64,000 nt of DNA from Actinomadura nitritigenes (lineage in GTDB: Bacteria > Actinomycetota > Actinomycetes > Streptosporangiales > Streptosporangiaceae), in NCBI RefSeq assembly GCF_017573545.1, contig NZ_JAGEOK010000012.1, positions 62,001 to 126,000 of the forward strand, written 5' to 3'. The position numbers and the translations under genes were made by a program. Within the stretch, counting starts at the first letter, position 1. Every line of letters begins with the position of its first letter. The notes beneath the pieces were generated by a model that had not been told where the DNA came from, did no database searches, and saw only the letters and a program-made list of their open reading frames with translations. This document shows positions 16,818 through 26,000 of this stretch, piece after piece.

Positions 16818-16849
16818 CCGGGGCGCGGAGCCGTCAGGAAGCGCCCCGG
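16818..16849. terminator. Terminator between EchA19-like and flavin-reductase genes
   Basis: CCGGGGCGC at 16818-16826 pairs with GCGCCCCGG at 16841-16849 over a 14-nt loop. It sits between convergent genes. Confidence 0.6.
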
Positions 16850-16888
16850 TCACGCGAGGGCGGCGGAGGCGGAGCGGCCGGTTCCGGG

Positions 16889-17521
16889 CTACGGGGTTCG
16901 AGGGGTCTCGCTGCGGAAGGTGTGGCCGAGTTCGGGGCCGAGGCCGAAGTAGTGGCGGAAGTTGTAGATGAGCGGGCTCCACTCGGCCGGATCCACGTGG
17001 TGGGTGCCCGGGACGACGATGCGCGGGTCGGCGTGCACGCGCAGGACGTCGGCCTCGACGATGACGAAGCCGCCGGACGCCCCGGGGCGCACCCGCTCGG
17101 CGCGGGCCTCCAGCTGCAGCGGGCATTCGGCGACGCGGGACGGCCCCACCGTCTCGGACGGCTCGGGCCGCAGCCCGGCGGCGGCGAACTTGTCCCGCTC
17201 GAACCGGAAGGCGCCCGCCTTCGCCGCAGGCACCGGGTCGCGTCCCGTCAGCGGCGCCAGCCGCTCCACGGCCCGCCACTGCTCCGGCCCCGGAACGTTG
17301 ATCACCAGTTCGGGGCGCTCCCGGAGGTTGCGGGCGGTCTGCCCCTCGGCGCCGAGCCCGAGCACGACCGTCCGGCCGAGCGCCCACGCCGACGACATCG
17401 GCGCGAGGTTGTCCGAGCCGTCCTCGTTCGCGCTGGTCAGGAGGACGACGGGGGTTCCGAAGTACAGGACGCTCGGCTCGATGGCGACGTGTTCCGGCAT
17501 GGCGGCGACCGCAGGTTCCAT
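16889..17521 (-). CDS. Flavin reductase-like (FMN-binding) protein
   Basis: A 210-residue protein of the flavin reductase-like/DIM6-NTAB split-barrel family. Features are VLLTSANEDGSDNLAPMSSAWALG near the N-terminus (the FMN-binding strand-turn), the ARNLRERPELVINVP block and ECPLQLEARAERV in the middle, with a C-terminal HHVDP and YNFRHYFGLG. The ATG at 17521 is preferred to a TTG at 17530. Related proteins either supply reduced flavin to two-component monooxygenases or are flavin-dependent oxidoreductases. It lies next to the steroid-type genes, but no monooxygenase partner is adjacent, so the role is open. Confidence 0.75.
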   Translation of the reverse strand: MEPAVAAMPEHVAIEPSVLYFGTPVVLLTSANEDGSDNLAPMSSAWALGRTVVLGLGAEGQTARNLRERPELVINVPGPEQWRAVERLAPLTGRDPVPAAKAGAFRFERDKFAAAGLRPEPSETVGPSRVAECPLQLEARAERVRPGASGGFVIVEADVLRVHADPRIVVPGTHHVDPAEWSPLIYNFRHYFGLGPELGHTFRSETPRTP

Positions 17522-17670
17522 GGTCGGCAACGTAGGGCGGGATCGTTTCGATACCGGCTGAAATGTGATCGCGGGCGGGTATCGGACCGTCCGAAAAGGG
17601 GGCGGTGTTTGCGCGGCTCCCTCCGTGGCACGGCTGGACGCAAGCCGGTCATGGAAGGGATGAGCAGGCG

Positions 17671-18114
17671 ATGGCTCTCCAGATAGGACGGTACCTGGGA
17701 CGGGGCCGCACGGCGGACGGCGAGCCGCCGGCGGAGCCCCGGAGGCGCTGGGCCTGGCCCCGGCGGACGGCCGCGGCGGCGCCCGCGGACGAGAGCGCGG
17801 GGAAGACCGTGGTGGTGCGGAGGCCGCGGCGGTGGGCGCGCGGCCGGCACAACCCCGTCAGCGCGATGATCCTGTCGGCGGGCTGGGCGGCGGCGTTCAT
17901 CCTCGCCCTCGGGATGCTGCTGACCTGGGGCGGCGCCAACCCGGGCAATGGCCTGGTGCACGCGACGCTCACCACGGGCCGCTGGCTCGCGACGCCGTTC
18001 CACGACGCGTTCACGCGGCCGGACCCGAAGGAGCAGCTCTACATCAACTGGGCGATCGCGGGCGCCGTCTACTACGTCGTCGCGCGGGCCCTGTCGTGGA
18101 TGACCCGCTTCTGA
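17671..18114 (+). CDS. Small membrane protein, unknown function
   Basis: A 147-residue protein with a highly basic cytoplasmic N-terminal half (RRPRRWARGRHNP) followed by two transmembrane segments, about residues 67-90 (SAMILSAGWAAAFILALGML) and 123-145 (INWAIAGAVYYVVARAL). The ATG at 17671 is chosen because the membrane-proximal pattern begins soon after it; an earlier TTG start at 17605 would add 22 residues of no visible pattern. No family recognised. It is convergent with the NMO-like gene, sharing a strong terminator. Confidence 0.65.
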   Translation: MALQIGRYLGRGRTADGEPPAEPRRRWAWPRRTAAAAPADESAGKTVVVRRPRRWARGRHNPVSAMILSAGWAAAFILALGMLLTWGGANPGNGLVHATLTTGRWLATPFHDAFTRPDPKEQLYINWAIAGAVYYVVARALSWMTRF

Positions 18115-18129
18115 CAGCCGGGAGTTCGG

Positions 18130-18160
18130 CGGCGGCCGGGGCGTACCGCCCCGGCCGCCG
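18130..18160. terminator. Bidirectional terminator
   Basis: A perfect 13-bp stem (18130-18142 with 18148-18160) closes a GTACC loop, between the convergent small membrane-protein and NMO-like genes. Confidence 0.85.
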
Positions 18161-18177
18161 TCCCTGCCCTTGCGGGG

Positions 18178-19287
18178 TCAGCCTTCGGTGATCGCGTTGA
18201 GCCGCTCGATCGACTCGACGTACTCCTCGATCAGGTCGTAGACGACCTGGGCCGCCGGCTTCACCTGGTTCATGGAGCCGACGATCTGGCCGACCGGGAA
18301 GGTGACCAGCTCGCCGTCGCCGGACCGGGCGATGCGCGGCAGCGCGTCGGCGATCAGCATGAACTGCATGGGCATCGGCAGGTAGCCCGGGGACTTCTCG
18401 CTCTCCCACGCCTCGGTCCACGCGGTCTTGAGGAACCGCGCGGGCTTGCCGGTCCAGGCGCGGGACCGGACGGTGTCGCGGGAGGTGGCCGCGAGGAGCT
18501 TCGGCAGCGCCCGCTCGGGGGTGTCGGCCTCGTCCACGGTCAGCCAGATGGAGCCCGTCCAGACGCCGTCGGCGCCGAGCGCGAGGCCGGCGGCCATCTG
18601 CCGGCCCCGGCCGATGCCGCCCGCCGCGAGGACGATCGTGTCCTCGCCGACCGCGTCCACGACCTCGGGGATCAGCACCATCGTGGACACGTCGCCGGTG
18701 TGGCCGCCGGCCTCGGTGCCCTGCGCGATGATGATGTCCACGCCGGCCTCGACCTGCTTGCGGGCGTGCCGCGCGTTGGAGGCCAGGCCGCCGACCTTCA
18801 CGCCGTGCTGGTGGGCCAGCTCGGCGACGTCGGCCGGGGGCGGGCCGAGGGCGCTCGCCAGCAGCGCGATCGGGTGCTTGAGCGCGATCTCGACCTGCGG
18901 CCGGGCCGTCTGGTCGGTCCACCCGAGCAGCACCTTGCTCGCGCTCTCGGTGGACGGCTCGACGCCGTGCTCCTGGAGCAGGTCCTCCAGGAACTTGCGG
19001 TGCTCGGCCGGGATCATGCCCTGGAGCTTGCCGACCAGTTCCTCGGCGTCGCCGAGGTCGGCGCCCTCGTACTTGGCGGGCATCACCACGTCCACGCCGT
19101 ACGGCTTGCCGCCGACGTGCTCGTCGATCCACTTGAGCTCGAGTTCGAGCTCCTCGGGGGTGAAGTACAGGGCGCCGAGGACGCCCATGCCGCCGGCGCG
19201 GCTCACCGCCGCGACGACGTCGCGGCAGTGACTGAACGCAAAGATCGGGTACTCGATGCCGAATTGTTCGGTGACTCGTGTCCGCAC
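18178..19287 (-). CDS. NMO-like (2-nitropropane dioxygenase family) flavoprotein
   Basis: A 369-residue TIM-barrel flavoprotein of the nitronate monooxygenase family. The FMN-binding hallmark AQGTEAGGHTGDV is at about 170-182 and LAAGGIGRGRQMAAGLALGA follows at about 203-222. The beginning (MRTRVTEQFGIEYPI then FSHCRDVVAAVS) aligns with my memory of mycobacterial Rv3553, a KstR-regulon member, and this sets the start at the GTG of 19287 rather than a TTG at 19323. Many members are not true nitronate oxidases; in the steroid regulon the homologue is thought to be an oxidoreductase of ring or side-chain metabolism. A perfect KstR-consensus palindrome lies 32 bp upstream. Confidence 0.85.
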   Translation of the reverse strand: MRTRVTEQFGIEYPIFAFSHCRDVVAAVSRAGGMGVLGALYFTPEELELELKWIDEHVGGKPYGVDVVMPAKYEGADLGDAEELVGKLQGMIPAEHRKFLEDLLQEHGVEPSTESASKVLLGWTDQTARPQVEIALKHPIALLASALGPPPADVAELAHQHGVKVGGLASNARHARKQVEAGVDIIIAQGTEAGGHTGDVSTMVLIPEVVDAVGEDTIVLAAGGIGRGRQMAAGLALGADGVWTGSIWLTVDEADTPERALPKLLAATSRDTVRSRAWTGKPARFLKTAWTEAWESEKSPGYLPMPMQFMLIADALPRIARSGDGELVTFPVGQIVGSMNQVKPAAQVVYDLIEEYVESIERLNAITEG

Positions 19288-19318
19288 AGCCTCGACCCTA
19301 GGCGGGTCCACGCAAAAC

Positions 19319-19332
19319 TGCAACAGGTTCTA
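19319..19332. promoter_or_regulatory. KstR-like operator upstream of the NMO-like gene
   Basis: TGCAACAGGTTCTA matches TNNAACNNGTTNNA at every fixed position. It lies 32 bp upstream of the GTG start of the NMO-like gene, a normal repressor location. Confidence 0.65.
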
Positions 19333-19388
19333 GTTGGGGAAATCGCTGAGGCACGCAGAACATGCCGACGCGGGGGTCCGGTCGGCTC

Positions 19389-19402
19389 TAGAACACGTAT
19401 CA
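19389..19402. promoter_or_regulatory. Second KstR-like site, one mismatch
   Basis: TAGAACACGTATCA matches TNNAACNNGTTNNA except GTA for GTT. It is 70 bp upstream of the first site in the same intergenic region, between the NMO-like promoter and the terminator of the DUF3068 gene. Confidence 0.4.
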
Positions 19403-19421
19403 GCGCGAGTGGGGACAGCCG

Positions 19422-19457
19422 AAGGCCCCGCGGCCCGGAGGGGGCCTGCGGGGCCTT
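19422..19457 (-). terminator. Terminator after the DUF3068 gene
   Basis: AAGGCCCCGC (19422-19431) pairs with GCGGGGCCTT (19448-19457), with a second inner GC pairing. It lies 30 bp past the minus-strand stop codon. Confidence 0.75.
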
Positions 19458-19486
19458 GGCGAGCGAGAAGCGGGCGAGGAGCGGGC

Positions 19487-20722
19487 TCAGCGGCGCCGCG
19501 ACGGCAGCCGGCGCTGGCGGCCGTCGGACGGCGCCCGCCGCGCCTGCGGCCTGCCGGTGCCCTTGGACGGCGCCGGAGCCGCGCCCTGGGCACCGGATGC
19601 GTCCGGCGCGTCCGGGGCGGCGGCGCGGGCCGCGAACGAACCGGGCGGAGCGGCCGCCGACGCCGGCGCGGCCGCAGCGGTCCCGCCGGGGGCCGCGGCG
19701 GCGCCGGGAGCGCCGGGAGGCTTGGGCGGGCCCGCGTCGCCGAACTTGCCGTCGGGACGGCGGGGCGCCTCGATCGGCGGGGGCGTCCGGTCGCGCATCA
19801 GCCCGAGGAGGCCGCCGGCCAGCAGCAGCACCAGGCCGACGAACACCGCGCCCGCCGGGACGTAGCTGCGCACCAGGTCGATCTGCAGCGCGGTCTTGTC
19901 CGCCATCGAGACGAGGCCCCGCTGGTCCTTGTCGAGGGTGATCAGGTCGGCCTGGGCGACGATCATCTTGCCCTTGCCGTCGGGCGTCTGCACCCAGCTG
20001 CGGATGTTCTCCCGCTGCTTGACCGGGATGCCGGTGCGCGGGTCGACCCACATCGTGTTGTAGGCCTCGGTGTAGCGGTCGGCCTTCTGGTTGCCCTTGT
20101 CGGCCGGCAGCCCCAGCATGCTCGCCGGCATCTTGGTGTCGAGCGAGGCCGTCTTGGTCAGCGGGATGTGCTGGGTGAACCGGTAGGTCGCGAGGCCGTG
20201 CACCCGCTCGACCCCGCCGTACTGCATCGGCGCCTGCTGCTTGGTGGTCATGTCGAAGAACGGGTAGTCGCGCTTCTGCACGTTCCCGATCGGGAACAGC
20301 AGCCCGTACCCCGACATGCGGACGGTGCTGTCGCCCTCGACGTTGGCGCCGCAGCAGTTGACGAGGACGCCCGTCCGGCGGTCGAACGCGATCCGGAACT
20401 TCTGGATCTGCACCGGGGTGTCGGGCTTGGCCTGGTCGTAGATGTCGGTGGTGGAGTCCCAGACGGCGATCTTGTTGTTGCCGCCGTTGGCCCGCACGTC
20501 GCCGCGGATGGTGTTGTTGGCCCGCAGCGTGACGCCGTTCTTCAGCTTCAGGTCGGACTGGTCGAAGTAGGTGCTGTTCGGCGACTCCAGCCGGGTGACC
20601 TGGTACCGGTTCAGCGGCGCCTGCACCACCTGGTCGGCCACGTAGAACCGGACCAACGGCGCGAGCGCGAGAAAGAAGGCGCCCAGGCCGATCAGGATCA
20701 GGCCGACCACCGGTCGCCGCAT
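19487..20722 (-). CDS. DUF3068 membrane protein
   Basis: A 411-residue protein. One transmembrane helix at residues 5-27 (VVGLILIGLGAFFLALAPLV), a large extracytoplasmic domain with the DUF3068 pattern (RYQVTRLES, GVLVNCCGANVEGD, YPFFDMTTKQ, DPRTGIPVKQRENI), a second helix near 305-327, and a long Ala/Pro/Gly-rich C-tail with basic end. GGAGG lies five bases before the ATG at 20722. The family has no proven activity; the mycobacterial homologue Rv0227c sits in the same neighbourhood of glycosyltransferase, methyltransferase and acyltransferase genes, so a role in envelope glycan or lipid assembly is likely. Confidence 0.8.
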   Translation of the reverse strand: MRRPVVGLILIGLGAFFLALAPLVRFYVADQVVQAPLNRYQVTRLESPNSTYFDQSDLKLKNGVTLRANNTIRGDVRANGGNNKIAVWDSTTDIYDQAKPDTPVQIQKFRIAFDRRTGVLVNCCGANVEGDSTVRMSGYGLLFPIGNVQKRDYPFFDMTTKQQAPMQYGGVERVHGLATYRFTQHIPLTKTASLDTKMPASMLGLPADKGNQKADRYTEAYNTMWVDPRTGIPVKQRENIRSWVQTPDGKGKMIVAQADLITLDKDQRGLVSMADKTALQIDLVRSYVPAGAVFVGLVLLLAGGLLGLMRDRTPPPIEAPRRPDGKFGDAGPPKPPGAPGAAAAPGGTAAAAPASAAAPPGSFAARAAAPDAPDASGAQGAAPAPSKGTGRPQARRAPSDGRQRRLPSRRR

Positions 20723-20932
20723 GAACACCTCCGGGACTGCGGTCCGTTCCCCGGGCCGTGAGGCCGGATTCCGGCGTGCGCGGTCAGGCTACAGGACTTG
20801 CCAAACCGCCCGTCCAATAGCACCGGCCACCCACCGTGCAAATCCGAAGAATCTTCCCATATTGGCCATGGAGCGCGGGCACGGTCGGCACATCCCCGGG
20901 GGGTGGGCCGGCGACCGCTCCCGGTGACCGTG

Positions 20933-20944
20933 TACCGGCCGGTA
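20933..20944. promoter_or_regulatory. Perfect 12-bp palindrome in the divergent region
   Basis: TACCGGCCGGTA lies 38 bp upstream of the methyltransferase ATG in the 260-bp divergent region. A smaller inverted repeat, GAAGA-A-TCTTC, is at 20846-20856. Either could be an operator; no regulator gene is adjacent. Confidence 0.35.
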
Positions 20945-20982
20945 AGCTCCGCCTGTACTCCCCGTGATCCGTGAGGTTGCCC

Positions 20983-21765
20983 ATGGACTGGCCGGCAGCT
21001 GCCTCGGCGCCCGAGCAGGACGGTCGCGCCGCCCCGGGCCACCGTGCCACGTTCGGCCGGAGCCTCCGGCTCTTCGGCGCGTTCCGGCGCGAGGGCACCG
21101 ATCCGGAGTACTTCTACGGGCTGATGGCGCAGGACACCGTCGCGCAGCTCGGCACGTACACCCGCCTCGACGGCGCCACCGTCATCGACGTGGGGACCGG
21201 CCTCGGCCAGTTCGCGCGCGCGCTGGAGAAGGCCGGGGCGCGCTGCACCGGCATCGACCACGACATCAAGGAACTGACCGCGCTCGGGCCCCCGGCGCCC
21301 AACACGCTCGTCGCCAGCGCGCTGGCCCTGCCGTACCGGACGGGTTCGGCCGACGTGTGCTTCTCGTCCAACGTCCTGGAGCACGTGCCCGACCCGTGGC
21401 GGATGGCCGGGGAGATGGTCCGGGTGACGCGTCCGGGCGGGCTGGTGTTCCTGTCGTTCACCAACTGGCTGTCCCCGTGGGGCGGCCACGAGACGTCGCC
21501 CTGGCACTACCTCGGCGGCGACCGGGCCGCCCGCCGCTACGAGCGCCGCACGGGACGGCCGCCGAGGAACCGGTACGGCGCGAGCCTGCACCCGGTGTCG
21601 GTGTCGGCGGCGCTCGCCTGGGCGCGCGGCAACGGCGACGTCGAGGTCGTCGCCGCGGTGCCCCGCTACCTGCCGCGCTGGGCGTCCGTGATCGTCCGCG
21701 TCCCGGGCCTGCGGGAGGTCGCGACCTGGAACCTGCTGCTCGTGCTGCGGAAGACCGGCCCGTGA
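20983..21765 (+). CDS. SAM-dependent methyltransferase
   Basis: A 260-residue class I methyltransferase. Motif I is VIDVGTGLGQFARAL (about 63-77), followed by the acidic GIDHD at the end of strand beta2, the SALALPYRTGSADV region and the post-II FSSNVLEHVPDPWRMAGEMVRVTRPGG block. The ATG at 20983 has GAGG six bases upstream; an earlier GTG is less likely. Its stop codon overlaps the GTG of the acyltransferase (GTGA). The pair, divergent from the DUF3068 gene, resembles Rv0224c/Rv0228 in mycobacteria, suggesting modification of a cell-envelope glycan or glycolipid. Confidence 0.85.
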   Translation: MDWPAAASAPEQDGRAAPGHRATFGRSLRLFGAFRREGTDPEYFYGLMAQDTVAQLGTYTRLDGATVIDVGTGLGQFARALEKAGARCTGIDHDIKELTALGPPAPNTLVASALALPYRTGSADVCFSSNVLEHVPDPWRMAGEMVRVTRPGGLVFLSFTNWLSPWGGHETSPWHYLGGDRAARRYERRTGRPPRNRYGASLHPVSVSAALAWARGNGDVEVVAAVPRYLPRWASVIVRVPGLREVATWNLLLVLRKTGP

Positions 21766-23075
21766 GGCCCGCGCCGCCGCAGGCCGGGCCCGCCCCGCCG
21801 CCGGTCTCCGGGCACCAGGACGCGCTGGACGGCGTCCGGGCGCTCGCCGCGCTGGCCGTCCTCGCGTTCCACGTGGCGAGCGCGTCCGGCGCGATGACCC
21901 GGGAGGGCGGCTCCGGCTGGCTGTTCAACGGCGGCCAGGTCGGCGTGCCGATCTTCTTCACGCTCTCCGGCCTGCTGCTCTACCGCCCGTGGGCGGCGGC
22001 GGCGCTGGACGGCCGGGCCGCGCCGCGCACCGGCGAGTACCTGCTCAAGCGCGTGCTGCGGATCATGCCCGCGTACTGGGCGCTGATCGTCGTCTTCATG
22101 GTCACGTCCGCGCGCGGGCACCTCGGCGACCCGCTGACCTGGGGCTCGCTGCTGACGCTGACGCAGACGTACCTGCCCGACCCGTGGTGGGGCGGCGGCC
22201 TCGGCCCGGCCCGCATCGGCCAGACGTGGAGCCTGGTGGTCGAGGCCGCCTGGTACGCGCTGCTGCCGCTGACCGCGCCGCTGCTCGCCTGGTACGCCCG
22301 GCGCGTCCCGACGCGCGACCCGGGCGTGCGCGCGAAGCGGCTGCTGCGCGCGATCGGCGTGTACGGGGCGCTCTCGTTCGTGTACGTGATCTTCATGTTC
22401 GTGCCGGACCGGCACACCCAGATGGGCCTGTGGCTGCCGCACTTCTTCGTGTGGTTCGCGATCGGCATGGCGATGGCCGTGGTGACGGTGTGGGCGCGCC
22501 TCGACCAGCGGCGCCCGGTCGCGGCGATGTGCCGGGCCGTCGCCGACTCGTGGGGCGCCTGCTGGGCGGCGGCGGCGATGCTGTACGTGGTGGCCGCGAC
22601 GCCCGCGACCGGCCCGTACACCCTGCAGACGCCGGACGCGCTGTGGACGTCCGTCCTGCACCTGGTGGTGTTCGGGCTCGTCGCGGTGGCGCTGGTCGCG
22701 CCGATCGCGTTCGCGCCGGCCGGGCACCCGGTGATCGAGGCCGTGCTCGGCAACCGGGTCATGCGCTTCCTCGGCCGGATCTCCTACGGCGTCTTCCTCT
22801 GGCAGATGATCATTCTTCTGGCCTGGTACGACGCGGCGGACCGGATGTACCGGGGGCATGTCCTGACGGATCTGCCCCTGCTGGCGGCGGCGTCCATCGC
22901 AGCGGCGACGGCGAGCTACTACCTGGTGGAGAAGCCGGTGGCGGCGCTGCTGCGCCGGCGCCGCCCGCGCGCCGGCCGCGGCGGCGCCGACCCCGGCCGG
23001 ACGGTTCCGGACCCGGTGGCGCCGCGGGCGCGGGCCCGGTCCCGGCGGGCCCCTGCCCGGGAGCGGCCCAGCTGA
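21762..23075 (+). CDS. Membrane acyltransferase (acyltransferase-3 family)
   Basis: A 437-residue polytopic protein with about ten transmembrane helices. The family hallmark is in the first helix pair: DGVRALAALAVLAFHVAS with the conserved His near residue 41, followed by GVPIFFTLSGLLLYRP, then LLKRVLRIMPAYW and WSLVVEAAWY in the middle. Such enzymes O-acylate sugars or lipids at the membrane. The GTG at 21762 overlaps the methyltransferase stop. The Arg/Pro-rich C-terminal tail (about the last 88 codons) is encoded by DNA that also encodes, on the other strand, the tail of the AftD-like protein. Confidence 0.85.
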   Translation: MRPAPPQAGPAPPPVSGHQDALDGVRALAALAVLAFHVASASGAMTREGGSGWLFNGGQVGVPIFFTLSGLLLYRPWAAAALDGRAAPRTGEYLLKRVLRIMPAYWALIVVFMVTSARGHLGDPLTWGSLLTLTQTYLPDPWWGGGLGPARIGQTWSLVVEAAWYALLPLTAPLLAWYARRVPTRDPGVRAKRLLRAIGVYGALSFVYVIFMFVPDRHTQMGLWLPHFFVWFAIGMAMAVVTVWARLDQRRPVAAMCRAVADSWGACWAAAAMLYVVAATPATGPYTLQTPDALWTSVLHLVVFGLVAVALVAPIAFAPAGHPVIEAVLGNRVMRFLGRISYGVFLWQMIILLAWYDAADRMYRGHVLTDLPLLAAASIAAATASYYLVEKPVAALLRRRRPRAGRGGADPGRTVPDPVAPRARARSRRAPARERPS

Positions 23076-26000
23076 GCTCGATCCGGCCGCCGGACGCGCC
23101 GTCCGGCCCGCCGCGCGGCCGGGGCCGCCACAGCTCCACCGCGACCCGTCCGACGATCGCCAGCCCGAGCAGCTGCGGCACGACGTCGCCGAGCGGCCCG
23201 TCCGGCTTCGACGGGTTGTCCAGCAGCCCGAACCGGTTCCCCGCGGCGAGGCACCCGGCCCCGGCGACCATCGCGAGCACGACCGTCCAGGACGACGCGA
23301 GCGCGCGCAGCGGCCAGGCCCGCCCGGTCCTCGCCCAGCCGCAGACGGCCGCCACGGCGGCGGTGACGGCGAGGCCGGGGATCCCGGCGATCCAGCCGCC
23401 GAGCGCGGCGGCGAGGCCGAGCGCGGCCCAGGCGGGCCAGCCGGTCCCGGCGACCAGGGCACGGCCGCCGGACGGTCCGGGACCGCGCCGCTCCCGCGCC
23501 GGCCAGACGGCGACCAGCAGCAGGACGAGCAGCAGGTTGAGGCCGGCGACCACGGCGATCCGCTGCGACCGGTCCGGGGCGTAGGTGAGCCGGACGACGC
23601 CCTTCGTCCCGGCGGGGACGAGCCAGCCCTGCTTCCAGCCGTCGAGCCGGACGGCGCGCAGCGCGGTGCCGCCGGCGGTGGCGCGCCAGCCGGTGTTGAA
23701 GTTCTCGTTCACGGTGAGGAACGAGTTCTTCGCCGCGTCGATCTCCAGCGTGCGGGACCCGGATCCCCAGCTCAGCACCTTGACCGGCTGCGGCGCGCCC
23801 GCCCCGGCGCCGGCCTGCGCTCCGGCGTTCGCGCCCGTGCCGTTGGCGATCGCCTGCGGGCCGACGGTGACCGTGTCGATGCGGTACGCGTCGAGCGGCA
23901 CCGAGGTCAGGTGGTTCCGGCCGGCCTTCAGCGGCGCCTGGCGGCAGGCGGCGAACCGCAGCGGGCGCCCGGCGAGCAGGTCGCCGAAGGTGCCGGTGGC
24001 CTTCGTCTGCACGGTCGTCCCGTCCACCCGGACCTTCGGCCCGTACCTGCAGGCCAGCGTCAGCGGGGAGCCGGACACGTCCGGCAGCGGCCGGACGCCG
24101 GGGACGACGAGGTCGGTCAGCTGCACCGGCCCGGCCTGGTCGTCCTTGGGGAAGGTGACGGTCAGCCGGTCGGTGGTCATCGGGGCGAACGACAGCCGGC
24201 CCAGCCCGTCGGACAGGCCCTCGCGGTACTCGCCGTTCTGCCCCTCGACCCGCACCCGGACCGGCCCGGACGCACCGGGCGGCCGGCTCAGCGTGAGCTT
24301 CGACAGCCGCTTGCGGCCCTTCCACCGGACGGAGACGGCGGGCGCCGGGTCCTTGTCCGCGGCGATCCAGGTGGTGGACGGGTCCCCGTCGAACGCCGAG
24401 CGCGCCTGGTCGGCGGGGTGGTCGGACTGGACGGAGGTGGCGGTGACGAGCGGCTGCCCGGCCACGGCGGTGTACCGGGCGATCAGCCGCTCGTCGGTGA
24501 GGACGGCGGTCCCGGTGAGCGGCGCCTTCCCGGCCACGGCGGACGTGTAGGCGCGGTCGAGGCCGTCGCCTTCCTCGTCGTCGTTCGCGAGGGCGGACGA
24601 GCACACCCAGCGGGCGCTGCCCCGCATGCACGCGGACGTGCCGCCGGGGGCCCGGCTCATCACGTAGGTGGCCTGGCCCTTCACCCCGGACGGCGCCGGC
24701 AGCGTGTAGGTGCGGGTCGGGCGGACGCCGCCGATGCTCAGCTCGGAGACCCCGGCGCGTGCGAACGCGGGCACCGCCGGCCTGGTCGCGAGGCCGGTGA
24801 TGCGCAGCTTCAGCCAGCGGCTCGTCCCCTCCGGGGCGCGCAGCGGCTGGGGGGACGAGGTCCGCTGGACGTCCTGCTCCACGGTGCCGGTCTCGGTCTG
24901 CACCGCGACCCGCGCGACGGCGGGGCCGAGCGTGGAGTCCTGGTCGAACACGGCGGTCAGGTCGCGGACGTCGCGGGGCTGGTCGAAGTCGACCCGGAGC
25001 CACTGCCCGACCGGCCCGTTCCAGCCGCCGGTCCGCCACGCGGTGAACGGGTCGCCGTCCAGCGCCGCGTACGGCCCGGCGCCCGGCTTGCGGGACTGCG
25101 GGATGGCGTCGTCGCTCGCCGCCGACGACGACGCCGTGACGTCGCGGACCCCGCCGCCGTAGGCGACGTGGGTGGTGTACCGGTTCCAGCCCTTGTCGAG
25201 GACGTCGGTGGCCTGCCTCCTGTGCGCCTGCGTCAAGGTCGGCGACGTCTGGTGCAGCTCGCCGTAGTTGCGTTTCAGCAGGCGGGGCGAGTCGGTCACG
25301 ACGGGTTCGCCGCCGAGGTCGGGCGCGTCGTCGTCGAGGAGGACGGGCCCGGACGGCAGCGCCCGGTCGTCGGCCATCGCCAGCAGCGACTCCGGCCCGC
25401 CGTACACGCGGAGGGCGCCGGACGCGTCCGACAGGTTCGCGACGTCGTCGGCGCCGGAGACCTCGTAGACCTCCAGCGCGGGGTACCTCTGGTCCGTGGC
25501 GGACACGGCGTCGTCCACCAGGTCGCCGCCGACGGGCGCGCCGAACGCGGCGGCCCGGCGGATGCCGGGCGAGTCGGCGAGCGCCTGGTGCAGCCGGGCG
25601 GGCCAGGCGCCGCGCAGCGTCTCGCGGCTCAGGTCGTTGCGGACGAGCAGGTACCGCACGCCCATCCGGCCGAGGAACGCGGCGAGGCCCGGCGACCCCT
25701 GGCCGGAGCGGACCTGCAGGTCGATCGCGTCCAGCGCCCGGGTGTACCCGGGCGACCCGGCCGGGACGAGCTGCCGGACGCCCCAGCGGGCCGTGAGCAG
25801 CGGCTGGACGATGTCGTCCATCGGCCGGCCCCACACGTACTCGCCGAACGGGGCGCCGGGCAGCGCCAGCACGCCCTGCTGCCCGGCCCGCGCGTTGATC
25901 CACGACGCCGCGTCCCGCCAGTACTTCGGCACCTGGGCGAAGGAGCCGGGGCCGGTCAGCCCGTTCGACACGGCGGTCGCGCCGATCCCGGCCAGCGCGA

